Below, in pieces: positions 46,875 to 57,268 of a stretch of DNA of 64,000 nucleotides. Both the position numbers and the translations under genes were made by a program. The first letter of the stretch is position 1. Every line of letters starts with the position of its first letter. Source of the DNA: Aralia elata (taxonomy: Eukaryota > Streptophyta > Magnoliopsida > Apiales > Araliaceae); the NCBI GenBank assembly GCA_034770075.1, contig JAVJAP010000120.1, forward strand, positions 248,001 through 312,000. The letters run 5' to 3'. Under the pieces are notes generated by a model that ran no database searches, was not told the origin of the DNA, and saw only the letters and a program-made list of their open reading frames with translations.

Positions 46875-48773
46875 TGATGAGTGTGTTTTATACACATAAA
46901 TTAAGTGCTTTTGAGCTTGATAATTTGTAATTCCTAAGTCATTTCGTTTGTTTTATGTGTTTTCATCTTATTGTTATGTAATGTAGTTTTGTATTACTTT
47001 TATATGTTTTTGTGTGCTTTTATGTGTTTTTACTTTGTTTTGTAGGAATTGAAATAAAGGCCCCTTGGATCGTTATGTTTTTGGCTCGAATCTAGCATTC
47101 CTGCTGCTTGTTTCTCAATTTGACCCATGATGCAATCCGAATCTCTCAAAACTCAAAGAACGAAAGTTGTAGATCTTTGTCTTAGCTTTCCAGAACATTC
47201 GGAATCATCCAATTTGAAGTTCGTATGAGAGAGTTATTGATATTTTACCATCGGATTTTGCATGGATTTTATGCAGCAGTTGCTTCGGGCTCAATTTGAG
47301 CCTTGCTACGACCTGTATCTCGTCAAGCTCCAGTTATGAAAGTTGTAGAGCTACTTCTTAGCTTTCCATAGCCTACTTAAACGCCTAAATCCGAGTTCGG
47401 ACGAAGAAGTTATGGCCATTTTACCTGAGCTCGCCGGGGCGGGAATTTCCTACACAAATTCCTCGCCGCGGCGAGAGCCGCGGCGAGAAAACGTAGGCCA
47501 AAATCCTCACCGGGGCGAGCTCGCCTGTAGCAGAAAGCTAAAATGTGCGGGATTTTGGTCCAATTTGGTGTGCTAAGCTAGGTTAGGCATCCAGGGGGTT
47601 TATACTAACAGAGGAGGCACGAAATATCATCATAGGAGATAGAAATCAGCAACTCTAGGGAAAGGAGGCTACACAATACATCAAATTAGAGGGCCAAAGT
47701 GCTAAAATCAAGCTAAATCAAGCAAGGCCAAGGAGCTAAAGCATCAAGGATTGCAAAACCATGGAAGAGAAGCTAGGGTTCATCATCAATCCATCAAACA
47801 TCATATGAAAATCTACAAAAGTGGTTGTATCTCTAGTTTTCCCTTCTATTTTGTAATCCGACATGATGTATAAATTGAATATGATGTTATTCGTAGTTAC
47901 CATGACCTAGAACTTGTTTTCTAAGATTTCAATGGAACCCAATACCTAGTTTGAATTGAATGCTCTCTCTTTGATGTTGGTTAATTATTTGTGATTGGAT
48001 ATCATAATTTGTGCTTTATATATTAATTACCTAGCTAGTAATTACCTTGGGAACTTATATGGAATTGAGAGAGGAAGTATAAGTTGAGACCTTGTTATGA
48101 TATCATGTGAAGATTAGATATTCCTATGGGTAATTTATGAAATTAAGTGACGTGTGTTTTATTTATTACCCTCATGAATGGATAATTTGATTGTATTTAG
48201 GATAGACATATACCTAAATACCACATGTATCCATTTGAGAATCCTTGCTTAATGATTCCTATTGCGAAAGTTGGTAATTGATAGGATGATTAATGAGATT
48301 TGGCGACACGTGTCTTGTTGATTATTCTTGATATGGGATTTTTGCTAGTGTGTAGAATAGAGATATATCTATACACCGCATTGGGAAATACGTATTTGAC
48401 CATCGAGAGAGGCTTAGACATACTTGTGATTTCTCGGGTAACAATCCTTGTGATTTAACTAGTTGAAAAGAGAGAGTTAGGACATTCAAGTGAAGTGTTG
48501 GGGGAAATTGTGATCTTAGACTAATTAATATTTGATTTCATTATCTTAAAGTTTTCCATAGTTCTTTGATTATTTGTTATCGTTATTAATGGAAAACAAC
48601 AAAAACAATTGTCATTTGTTTAAATAAGATTGAGATGATAAAAGGCTAAAACTTGGAAAAGACTAGTAACAATTCCTCGTGGGATCGATACTCTACTTAC
48701 TCTTTATTACTTGTTGACCGCGTATACTTGCGCGTAACTTGTCATTATATAAATCGGACAACAAGTTTTTGGC
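46875..48773 (+). repeat. Left arm: 5' LTR of the Athila-like element (normal orientation)
   Basis: TGATGAGTGTGTTTTATAC at the start and ATCGGACAACA near the end. If the LTR ends with that CA at 48765, the spacer AGTTTT and the primer site follow. The arm as shared with the right side reaches 48773, eight bases further. GC-rich cassettes lie at 47425-47530. Confidence 0.88.
47425..47530. repeat. GC-rich cassettes in the Athila-like LTR
   Basis: CTCGCCGGGGCGGGAATTTCC, then TACACAAATTCCTCGCCGCGG, a palindromic CGCCGCGGCGAGAGCCGCGG part, and CTCACCGGGGCGAGCTCGCC. The spacer TTTCCTACACAAATTCC is close to TTTCCTTCACAAATTTCC at 42462 in the Tekay-like LTR. Confidence 0.8.
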
Positions 48774-48788
48774 GCCGTTGCCGGGGAA
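48772..48788 (+). other. Primer-binding site, tRNA-Asp type
   Basis: TGGCGCCGTTGCCGGGG matches the site complementary to plant tRNA-Asp that is common in Athila-lineage elements. It defines the left LTR as a true 5' LTR. Confidence 0.85.
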
Positions 48789-48911
48789 TTATTTTTTCTA
48801 GTGTTTTTCCAATATTAGTCATAATCAAATTGATCTTAATTTAAACTTGTATATAAATTTGTGTTACTTTATTTTAACATTTTTCTGTTTTGATGCTTTA
48901 CGAGGTACACC

Positions 48912-49811
48912 ATGGATGAATTTGCTTATCAATGGCCATACATGAGTATGACTCAACCAAGGGAAACTGGGATTGATGGACTCAATGCACTCTCTGCATT
49001 ATCAGCACAATTTGAAACACTATCGAGGAAGTTGGATGCCTTACTAGCAGAGAGCAGTCAAGGTATAACAGTTACTTGTGATTATTGTGCTGACAATCAT
49101 CCGAGTCATCAATGCACCGTCAGTTTTGGACCGGTACAATACGGTGGTGAGTATTTTAACAACTATGATTATCCCGATTATCACCAAGATTGGGGGTATC
49201 ACCCGGATTCTATATGGAGCTACAATTATGATGATCAATACTATGCTCCAAATCCAACATATGCACCGGAATTCTCATGTCCACCTCCTATTCAAGAAGA
49301 TAAGATGTCAAACTTTGAGGAACTTGTGTCTAAGATCATGGCTTCGAAGGAGGAGATGTTGAAAAGTCAAGACCTATCAATTCAAAATCTCCAGAATCAG
49401 ATTGATCAAATGTTCAATGCTTTAAACAACTGTCCTCAAAACAATTGGTGTAATGACATGGATTCTGAGACTAATGGTGAGCCCAAGTCAAATCTGCAAC
49501 TGGATGAGCCACAAGATGTCGATAGTGGGGAGACAAGTGGGGAGCGGGAAAAGGAGGCCGAGGATCCAACCTTGAGTTCCAACAAAGATGAGCCGATTGT
49601 ATTAATACCTCAAGTGCCTTCTCCACCAAAGTTCAAGAATCCAGTCAGTTTTGCAAAACCGTGTCCACTTGGTAGTCATTTCTTAGGCGAGACTCTATGT
49701 GATGATGGAGCTAGTATGAATGTGGAACCATGGTGGGCCGAGGAAATGAAGATAAAAGAAGAGCCCGTTGTGCTTGACAAGCCCCAATCTTATCACAGAC
49801 ACAACGGATGA
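48912..49811 (+). CDS. Gag C-terminal part fused to a protease start (Athila-like, internally deleted)
   Basis: The 299-residue ORF starts MDEFAYQWPYMSMTQ. Residues 57-69 contain CDYCADNHPSHQC, a zinc-knuckle-like motif of Athila gags; a Tyr/Asn/Pro-rich stretch follows, then a helical region (EMLKSQDLSIQNLQNQIDQM) that in this lineage follows the capsid domain. An acidic linker leads to CPLGSHFLGETLCDDGAS, the start of the aspartic protease, in which the usual DSG is DDG. The protease breaks off soon after, and the last 20 or so residues are from elsewhere. The N-terminal capsid domain, RT, RNase H and integrase are absent. It may be translated, but it cannot be a working gag or protease. 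Confidence 0.7.
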   Translation: MDEFAYQWPYMSMTQPRETGIDGLNALSALSAQFETLSRKLDALLAESSQGITVTCDYCADNHPSHQCTVSFGPVQYGGEYFNNYDYPDYHQDWGYHPDSIWSYNYDDQYYAPNPTYAPEFSCPPPIQEDKMSNFEELVSKIMASKEEMLKSQDLSIQNLQNQIDQMFNALNNCPQNNWCNDMDSETNGEPKSNLQLDEPQDVDSGETSGEREKEAEDPTLSSNKDEPIVLIPQVPSPPKFKNPVSFAKPCPLGSHFLGETLCDDGASMNVEPWWAEEMKIKEEPVVLDKPQSYHRHNG

Positions 49812-50274
49812 AGCACCTAGCTTTTTGGCATTTGAAATTGAGAATTTATCTACAAAAAGTAAGCTAGGTGACTTTAACTCAATGACTATCGCCAATGGGA
49901 ACCTCCCAAAAGCTACATGGCTATTGATGGATGGTGGGTTCCTCAATTATCGAAGGGGAATTGGATAAAAACAGGAAGTTAGTCAAGCCGAGGACTATAA
50001 ACCAAGCGCTTGATGGGAGGCAACCCATTATCTCTATTCGTATCCTTTATGTTTAGTTGTTATATTTCAATTTCGCAAGTTTCAAATTTTCAAGTTTCTA
50101 AATTTCAATGCATGTGTTTTTGTTAGTTTAGCTTGTGACTTTGATTTGCTATTTAGGACCATTATTCGCTCAAATTGTCTAATGTATGCTTGGTATGTTG
50201 CATTGTATCAGGTTGGGTGTGTTAAGGATGGCCATTGCTTTGAATTGTGAAAAATCAAGTTTTGGGATACAGGG

Positions 50275-50405
50275 GGTTACCGCCCCAGCAGCAGGTTTTA
50301 GTTCAATTTTTCCCGCCCCGGCGGCAAAACGTAGTACAATTTCTCGCCGCGGCGCGAGCTCGCCCCGGCGGCAATTCCAGGCATGATTTTCTCGCCCCGA
50401 CGAGA
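50275..50405. repeat. GC-rich cassettes, internal region
   Basis: Five or so units (ACCGCCCCAGCAGCAGG, CCGCCCCGGCGGCAAAA, CTCGCCGCGGCGCGAG, CTCGCCCCGGCGGCAA, CTCGCCCCGACGAGAA) with spacers TTTAGTTCAATTTTT and CGTAGTACAATTT, which resemble the LTR spacers at 42511 and 44845. Confidence 0.8.
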
Positions 50406-51538
50406 ACAAAAAAAATTATTTCTTCCCAAGCTGGATTGTATTGTCATTCACACTTCCAAACTCATTCTTCCCCTCTCCCACATGGATTCATCTTAACCCA
50501 CTGAGCATTCAAAAGGATTTATCTCCAAATTGAAGGTACTAAACAAACAACTACTTTTGCCAACACAAAGCAAGGTACTCACTCCAATTTTTGCATACAA
50601 GTTAAATAAATTTGTCAATTGTGATGGGTATTCTTGGTTAGTTAAACTGTTATACTTGGATTTGTATTGGGTAATCTTGCACTGTCAAATTTGGATAAAT
50701 TTAGATTGGTTGCCCAATTGAGTTTGTGTTGGCTCAATTGGAGGATTTTGGGTTATTCATTGCTATGATTTGATTGAATATTACAATAACTTAGCAATTT
50801 TTATTGAAACTGAGTTTGGGGGAGGTATTTGATGAAGAATTTTAATCAGTGCACATCACGTAGTCAACGAATTGTCTAAAAGAATGTTGGCCTGATTGAG
50901 CATTGTTTGGTAAGGAATTGTTTGGTTATTATCCGAATGCCGCCTCAATGCACGTTCTTGAGCTACAACCATTTTCAGTTTATCCACCATCAAACTCAAA
51001 TGTTTAGAAGGCTATGGTCGAGCATGATGGTTGGCCAATCAGGGAAGTTCTCGTTTTCATTTCTTTATCTTATAACCAATGAGGACATTGTTCACTTTGA
51101 GTTTGGGGGTGGATCATATAGCATTGAGATCATAGTTACATAGCATGTGTTAGTTATTTGTGCAGTTTTAATGTTTGTTTATTATGAAAAAAAAAAATTT
51201 AGGATGTGTCTCTTGAGCATTGTTTTAATTTGATTTGAACTACAATTCATGGTCTATTATAAGAACTTGATTGAATAGTTTCTAACTCGTGGAAAATGGA
51301 TAAATGTTGCTTAGTATTTGTGCTTCATCATTATTGTGGTTATTGTTTTGCTTATGCGTCCTTTCACTCTTTTGCACCTACCCATGAGTATTGAACTAGT
51401 TGTATGCTTAGAGAAGGCTTTTATAACCGAATGCTTATGGGAAATATCTATAAACTCTAGAACTCGTTTAAACATCACTCGAAGCAAGGTGTCCAAATTT
51501 GTTGTGTTTGAATTTTTGGTCATGTGGTGAGTTGAGAT

Positions 51539-51646
51539 GGAGCGTAAAACGCACTCACTCATGGACACATGCGTAGGAGAGATAAAGCGTAAAACGCACT
51601 CTCCCACAAGAGTGGACTTAGGATAAGATGGAGCATAAAATGCACT
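51539..51646 (+). repeat. Three GAGCGTAAAACGCACTC hairpin repeats
   Basis: GAGCGTAAAACGCACTC at 51540, AAGCGTAAAACGCACTC at 51585 and GAGCATAAAATGCACT at 51631, spaced 45-46 bases apart. Each contains a short inverted repeat (GCGT/ACGC), and in the third copy both arms changed together (GCAT/ATGC), which keeps the pairing. Confidence 0.8.
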
Positions 51647-52021
51647 TACCTAGAGTCCTTTGATTTCATATTTTTGAAAATTGTGATTTGTATACCTTTG
51701 TAGTGAGTGATGTGTTAAGCATGTTGTTTCGGGGTTTATTTTGATTATTTCATAAGGTAATGTGGTTGCATAACTTCATCCGAGCTTGATTGGTTTAGTG
51801 TTATTGGGTACTCACACACACACGGAAGGGACCTAAAGCAAGTTATAACTAGCTAATTGTAAATCTAGACTTGCAACGTTTTGAAAGTTTCCTTGAGTTT
51901 TCACGTGTTTATGCTTTGAGACCATTGTTTAAACTTATTAACTCATTGCTCAAGATAGGTTTATTTAGAAATGTTTAATTTTTATAGTTTGTGTGTTTTG
52001 CTTGAGGACAAGCAAAGGTTT

Positions 52022-52032
52022 AAGTTTGGGGG
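52022..52032 (+). other. Polypurine tract of the Athila-like element
   Basis: AAGTTTGGGGG, preceded by CTTGAGGACAAGCAAAGG, is the standard Athila-type context right before a 3' LTR. Here it is followed by TAT and then an inverted LTR. Confidence 0.85.
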
Positions 52033-52035
52033 TAT

Positions 52036-53932
52036 CAAAAACTTGTTGTCCGATTTATATAATGACAATTTACGCGCAAGTATACGCGGTCAACAAGTAA
52101 TAAAGAGTAAGTAGAGTATCGATCCCACGAGGAATTGTTACTAGTCTTTTCCAAGTTTTAGCCTTTTATCATCTCAATCTTATTTAAACAAATGACAATT
52201 GTTTTTGTTGTTTTCCATTAATAACGATAACAAATAATCAAAGAACTATGGAAAACTTTAAGATAATGAAACAAATATTAATTAGTCTAAGATCACAATT
52301 TCCCCCAACACTTCACTTGAATGTCCTAACTCTCTCTTTTCAACTAGTTAAATCACAAGGATTGTTACCCGAGAAATCACAAGTATGTCTAAGCCTCTCT
52401 CGATGGTCAAATACGTATTTCCCAATGCGGTGTATAGATATATCTCTATTCTACACACTAGCAAAAATCCCATATCAAGAATAATCAACAAGACACGTGT
52501 CACCAAATCTCATTAATCATCCTATCAATTACCAACTTTCGCAATAGGAATCATTAAGCAAGGATTCTCAAATGGATACATGTGGTATTTAGGTATATGT
52601 CTATCCTAAATACAATCAAATTATCCATTCATGAGGGTAATAAATAAAACACACGTCACTTAATTTCATAAATTACCCATAGGAATATCTAATCTTCACA
52701 TGATATCATAACAAGGTCTCAACTTATACTTCCTCTCTCAATTCCATATAAGTTCCCAAGGTAATTACTAGCTAGGTAATTAATATATAAAGCACAAATT
52801 ATGATATCCAATCACAAATAATTAACCAACATCAAAGAGAGAGCATTCAATTCAAACTAGGTATTGGGTTCCATTGAAATCTTAGAAAACAAGTTCTAGG
52901 TCATGGTAACTACGAATAACATCATATTCAATTTATACATCATGTCGGATTACAAAATAGAAGGGAAAACTAGAGATACAACCACTTTTGTAGATTTTCA
53001 TATGATGTTTGATGGATTGATGATGAACCCTAGCTTCTCTTCCATGGTTTTGCAATCCTTGATGCTTTAGCTCCTTGGCCTTGCTTGATTTAGCTTGATT
53101 TTAGCACTTTGGCCCTCTAATTTGATGTATTGTGTAGCCTCCTTTCCCTAGAGTTGCTGATTTCTATCTCCTATGATGATATTTCGTGCCTCCTCTGTTA
53201 GTATAAACCCCCTGGATGCCTAACCTAGCTTAGCACACCAAATTGGACCAAAATCCCGCACATTTTAGCTTTCTGCTACAGGCGAGCTCGCCCCGGCGAG
53301 GATTTTGGCCTACGTTTTCTCGCCGCGGCTCTCGCCGCGGCGAGGAATTTGTGTAGGAAATTCCCGCCCCGGCGAGCTCAGGTAAAATGGTCATAACTTC
53401 TTCGTCCGAACTCGGATTTAGGCGTTTAAGTAGGCTATGGAAAGCTAAGAATTAGCTCTACAACTTTCATAACTGGAGCTTGACGAGATACAGGTCGTAG
53501 CAAGGCTCAAATTGAGCCCGAAGCAACTGCTGCATAAAATCCATGCAAAATCCGATGGTAAAATATCAATAACTCTCTCATACGAACTTCAAATTGGATG
53601 ATTCCGGATGTTCTGGAAAGCTAAGACAAAGATATACAACTTTCGTTCTTTGAGTTTTGAGAGATTCGGATTGCATCATGGGTCAAATTGAGAAACAAGC
53701 AGCAGGAATGCTAGATTCGAGCCAAAAACATAACGATCCAAGGGGCCTTTATTTCAATTCCTACAAAACAAAGTAAAAACACATAAAAGCACACAAAAAC
53801 ATATAAAAGTAATACAAAACTACATTACATAACAATAAGATGAAAACACATAAAACCAAACGAAATGACTTAGGAATTACAAATTATCAAGCTCAAAAGC
53901 ACTTAATTTGTGTGTATAAAACACACTCATCA
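52036..53932 (-). repeat. Right arm: LTR in inverted orientation
   Basis: It begins CAAAAACTTGTTGTCCG, the reverse complement of the LTR end plus the spacer and the first two primer-site bases of the left side, and ends CACACTCATCA. Its length (1897) almost equals the left arm (1899). GC-rich cassettes recur at 53281-53375. Confidence 0.88.
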
Positions 53933-53937
53933 ACTGC

Positions 53938-54463
53938 TGTTGTAAGCAAACTCGACCAATGGTAGGTGGTCATCCCAACTTCCCTTGAAATCCATGACGC
54001 AGGTGCGTAATATATCCTCCAAGGTTTGAATCGTTCTTTCGCTCTGTCTATTAGTTTGAGGATGATACGCAGTGCTCATTCGCAACTGAGTTCCCAAGCA
54101 TTCTTGCAGACGCTTCCAAAAATTTGACGTAAACCTCGGATCTTGATCAGACACAATAGACACAGGGACACCATGTCGCGAAATAATTTCCTTCATGTAC
54201 AATTTTGCTAACTGGTCTAAGTTGAATCTAATCTTGATTGGTAAGAAATGCGCTGATTTTGTCAGTCTGTCCACGATTACCCAAATTGCGTCAAAACCTT
54301 TTTGTGTAGTCGGCAAACCTACGACAAAATCCATCGTTATGTGTTCCCACTTCCACTCTGGTATTTCTAACGGCTGCAACAAACCACTGGGTCGCTGATG
54401 TTCAGCTTTCACTTTCTGGCATGTCAAACATCTGGCAACACATTCTGCCACATCACGCTTCAT
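53938..54463 (-). pseudogene. pol: Integrase core (gypsy), split by the Athila-like insertion
   Basis: Integrase inserts the retrotransposon DNA. The frame holds the zinc-binding end (CVARCLTCQKVKAEH), the LLQPLEIPEWKWEHI link, and the D,D-35-E core: Asp in ITMDFVVGLP, Asp in VSDQDPRFTS, and Glu in NRQSERTIQTLEDILR (the normal DG of this motif is NR here). It reaches EFAYNSS and is then interrupted; the remainder is at 46231-46868. A stop just upstream (about 54475) separates it from RNase H. Confidence 0.85.
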
Positions 54464-54639
54464 TCCTGACCACTAATAATATTGACGAAGATCTTGATAC
54501 ATTTTTGTACTCCCTGGGTGAACTAAGTAACGTGTATTGTGAGCTTCATCCAAGATCACCCTTCTAACATTCGGTACCAATGGAACCCAAACTCGATGGC
54601 ATCAATACTGAACTTTCCACCTTGCCCTCAGAGACTTCT

Positions 54640-55616
54640 TTCCTCACCTTCTCACACTCCGCATTTTGAAGTTGAGCTTCTTTGATTCAGTTTAGCAACA
54701 CCGGACGAACCTCGATCTGAAAAATCTTCTCCTTTGATTCATGCTGGCACTTCACCTCTAATTCTAACTTCGCCATCTGTTTAATAAGTTCTTCCTGAGC
54801 AGTCAATAATATAAGTTTCTCTCGACCCTTCCTGCTTAATGCATCAGCAACGACATTCGCTTTTCCTGGATGATAGAGAATTTCGCAGTCGTAATCCTTA
54901 ATCAGTTCTAACCATCGCCTTTGTCGCATGTTGATGTCCTTCTGTGTAAAAATGTACTTGAGACTCTTATGATCCGTGTAGATCTCACACTTCTCACATT
55001 AAAGGTAGTGCCTCCAAATCTTCAGAGCAAACACCACCGCTGCCAATTCTAAATCATGCGTCGGGTATCCCTTCTCGTAATCATTCAGTTGTCGTGAAGC
55101 GTACGCAATAACCTTGCCGTTCTGTATAAGCACACAACCAAGGCCCTTATGCGACGCGTCACTATAAACCATAAAATTTTCGGTACTATCTGGCAAAGAT
55201 AATACAGGCGCCATACTTAACCTCTTCTTTAGTTCTTGAAAACTTTCCTCGCACTTCTCCGTCCAGACAAACTTAACCGCTTTCCTAGTCAAATTTGTCA
55301 ATGTAGTGGCGATTCTAGAAAAATCTTGTATAAATCGTCGATAATATCCTGCCAAACCTAAGAAACTCCTCACTTCAGACGGTGTCTTCGGTTGCTCCCA
55401 ATCTATTACAGCTTCTACTTTAGCTGGATCAACCAAAATCCCATATTTATCAATTACATGTCCAAGAAATTGAACACGATCCAACCAAAACTCACATTTT
55501 GAAAATTTCGCATAAAGCTTATCTTTCCGTAATGTCTCTAAAGTTAGCCTCAGGTGCTCCACATGGTCTTCACGTGATTTAGAATACACCAAAATGTCGT
55601 CGATAAACACCACCAC
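54640..55616 (-). pseudogene. pol: RT thumb and RNase H (gypsy)
   Basis: It starts with VVFIDDILVYSK, the catalytic YxDD-type motif of RT (here FIDD). Next are KCEFWLDRVQFLGHVI, the connection FLGLAGYYRRFI, and RNase H blocks FMVYSDASHKGLGCVL, AYASRQLNDYEK and ELAAVVFALKIWRHYL. A TAA at 54999-55001 interrupts the frame. The same frame then continues with a T-D-H-K block and ILYHPGKANVVADALSRKG, the end of RNase H, and stops at 54687. The enzyme is disabled by these stops. Confidence 0.85.
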
Positions 55617-55624
55617 AAACTTGT

Positions 55625-55993
55625 CTAGAAAGGTTTAAACACCCTATTCATTAAGTCCATGAATGCCGCAGGTGCATTCGTTAGACCAAATGACATGACC
55701 AGAAACTCGTAGTGACCGTAACGAGTTATGAACGCCGTCTTTGGAACATCCTCACTTCTCACCTTCAACTGATGGTAACCACTTCTTAAGTCTATCTTTG
55801 AAAAATGAGTAGCACCCTTCAGTTGATCGAACATATCGTCAATTCTCGGTAACAGGTATTTATTCTTAATTGTAACCTTATTCAACTCACGATAATCTAT
55901 GCAAAGGCGCATCGAACCATCTTTCTTCTTGACAAACAATACCGGCGTTCCCCACGGCGAAACACTCGGTTGAATGTACTTCTTGTCTAGTAG
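55625..55993 (-). pseudogene. pol: RT fingers and palm (gypsy)
   Basis: RT copies retrotransposon RNA into DNA. The frame holds SVSPWGTPVLFVKKKDGSMR, CIDYRELNKVTIKNKY, LPRIDDMFDQLKGATHFSKI, DLRSGYHQLKV and FGLTNAPAAFMDLMNRVF. It is separated from the protease frame by TAA at 55994-55996 (in the position of a Glu codon in the related copy at 6540) and from the FIDD half by a one-base loss near 55630. Confidence 0.87.
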
Positions 55994-57268
55994 TTATTGC
56001 AATTGCACCATCAACTCCTTCATCTCCACCGGAGCCATTCGATACGGAGCTTTTGATATAGGCGCAGTCCCGGGCACTAAATCAATAACGAATTCAATCT
56101 CTCTATCTGGAGGTAATCCCGGCAAATCATCCGGAAAAACATCCACAAAATCCCTCACCACTGGTATTTCTTCCAATTTTGTACCGGTTTTTCGAGTATC
56201 TACCACATGAGCTAAATAACCTACACATCCTTGCTTCAGTAACCTCTTGGCCTGCATAATCGTTAGATAAGTCGTTCGCCTCGACGATTTGCTACCATAG
56301 AACACCACCTTGGACGGAGTCTTAAGGTTTACACACTTCTTTTGGCAATCAATAATCGCCCCATAATTATACAACCAATCCATCCCTAGAATAACATCAA
56401 ATTCCCCAAGTTTAATCGGAATAAGATTTACTGTCATCTTATGACCATGGATATCTATCTCGCAATTTTTATACACATACCTAATAGGTATCACTTCCCT
56501 ATTGGCAATCTCTATGTTTAAGGGAAAGTCTAACTCTTCTCGGGGTATCTCCAGTTTCTTAGCAAAATCATCAGAAATGAAAGAACAAGTTGCACCTGAA
56601 TCAAAAAGTACATATGCATTCAAGTTATTTACTGGTAGGATACCTGCCACCACCTCCTTGGATTGAACCGCATCCTGGACCGTCATATTAAAAGTGTGAG
56701 CAGTCGGGCGATTTGCCGTAGCTGGCCCAGAAATAGTTAATACACCTCCACTATTGCTTCCTTTGCCTCCATTTCCCCCACTAGCAATTTTCCTTGGACA
56801 ATCACGAGCAAGATGGTCTTTTGACCCGCACGTGAAACAAGCACCCTTCCTTGGGGCAGTGCAGTTTGGAGCAATGTGGCCCTCTTGTCCACAATTGTAA
56901 TAGACCCTCTTCCCTTTCAGGCACACACCTGCATGATTCTTACCACAGGTTGCACAAGCCTCAGTTTTCTTTCTCTGGTTACTCTGCTGACTTCCAGTAG
57001 AACCACCATCATTCCATTTTCGTTTCTGATTTCCTCCTCCATTGCTACCACTCGACCTATTCTCAGTCTCATTCCTTTTCTTTTTCTGCTCCTGGTTGTA
57101 TTTGGTTAATGCATCACTTCCTCCCTCAGCTATTATTGCTTTCTCTAACACCACCGCCGCAAATGTGTTGAGTTGAAACATAGAAACCCTACTGTAAAGC
57201 CAAGGTTTCAATCCTTGCTCAAATCGTCTAGCCTTTCTCTCATCCGTGTTAACTTGGTATGGTGCAAA
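55994..57268 (-). pseudogene. gag-pro: Gag C-terminal half, protease and RT start (gypsy), cut by copia
   Basis: The open frame begins at the copia junction (57268) with APYQVNTDERKARRFEQGLK, the end of the gag capsid domain. Three CCHC knuckles follow: CATCGKNHAGVC (short), CGQEGHIAPNC and CGSKDHLARDC. The protease has LFDSGATCSFIS and the flap-end block ILGMDWLYNYGAIIDC. The frame then reaches the RT start (VFPDDLPGLPPDREIEFVID) and ends at a stop at 55994. The fused gag-protease-RT frame is usual for this lineage. The capsid N-terminus and the 5' LTR should lie beyond the copia element, outside the window. Confidence 0.87.

Larger units (their letters stand above)
49812..52021 (+). other. 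Non-coding 3' internal region of the Athila-like element
   Basis: It begins with a decayed coding tail, then TTGATGGGAGGCAACCC (about 50009-50025), a mark of the 3' internal part of Athila/Cyclops-type elements. GC-rich cassettes in reverse orientation lie at 50275-50405 (CCGCCCCGGCGGCAAAA and CTCGCCGCGGCGCGAG). Three hairpin repeats lie at 51539-51646. Short open frames here look random. Confidence 0.6.
46875..53932 (+). mobile_element. Non-autonomous Athila-like retrotransposon with inverted (head-to-head) LTRs
   Basis: The insertion has perfect outer ends TGATGAGTGTG...CACACTCATCA and an exact 5-base duplication ACTGC (46870-46874 and 53933-53937) in the integrase gene. The arms 46875-48773 and 52036-53932 are reverse complements. 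By eye I count about seven differences in the first 690 bases and one in the last 170. Between them lie, in + orientation, a tRNA-Asp-type primer site, a gag/protease fragment ORF, the Athila-typical segment GCGCTTGATGGGAGGCAACC and a polypurine tract. A normal element has its LTRs in the same direction; here the right one is reversed. RT and integrase are missing, so it depended on a helper. Confidence 0.9.

Noticed and set aside
48653..52484. Several 60-100-residue frames in the arms and internal region of the Athila-like element
   Set aside because: They fall in LTR or non-coding 3' internal sequence and show no gag, protease or other domain.
46875..53932. DNA transposon with 1.9-kb terminal inverted repeats
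   Set aside because: No transposase; TG...CA ends, 5-bp duplication, primer site, polypurine tract and gag/protease remains show an LTR retrotransposon.
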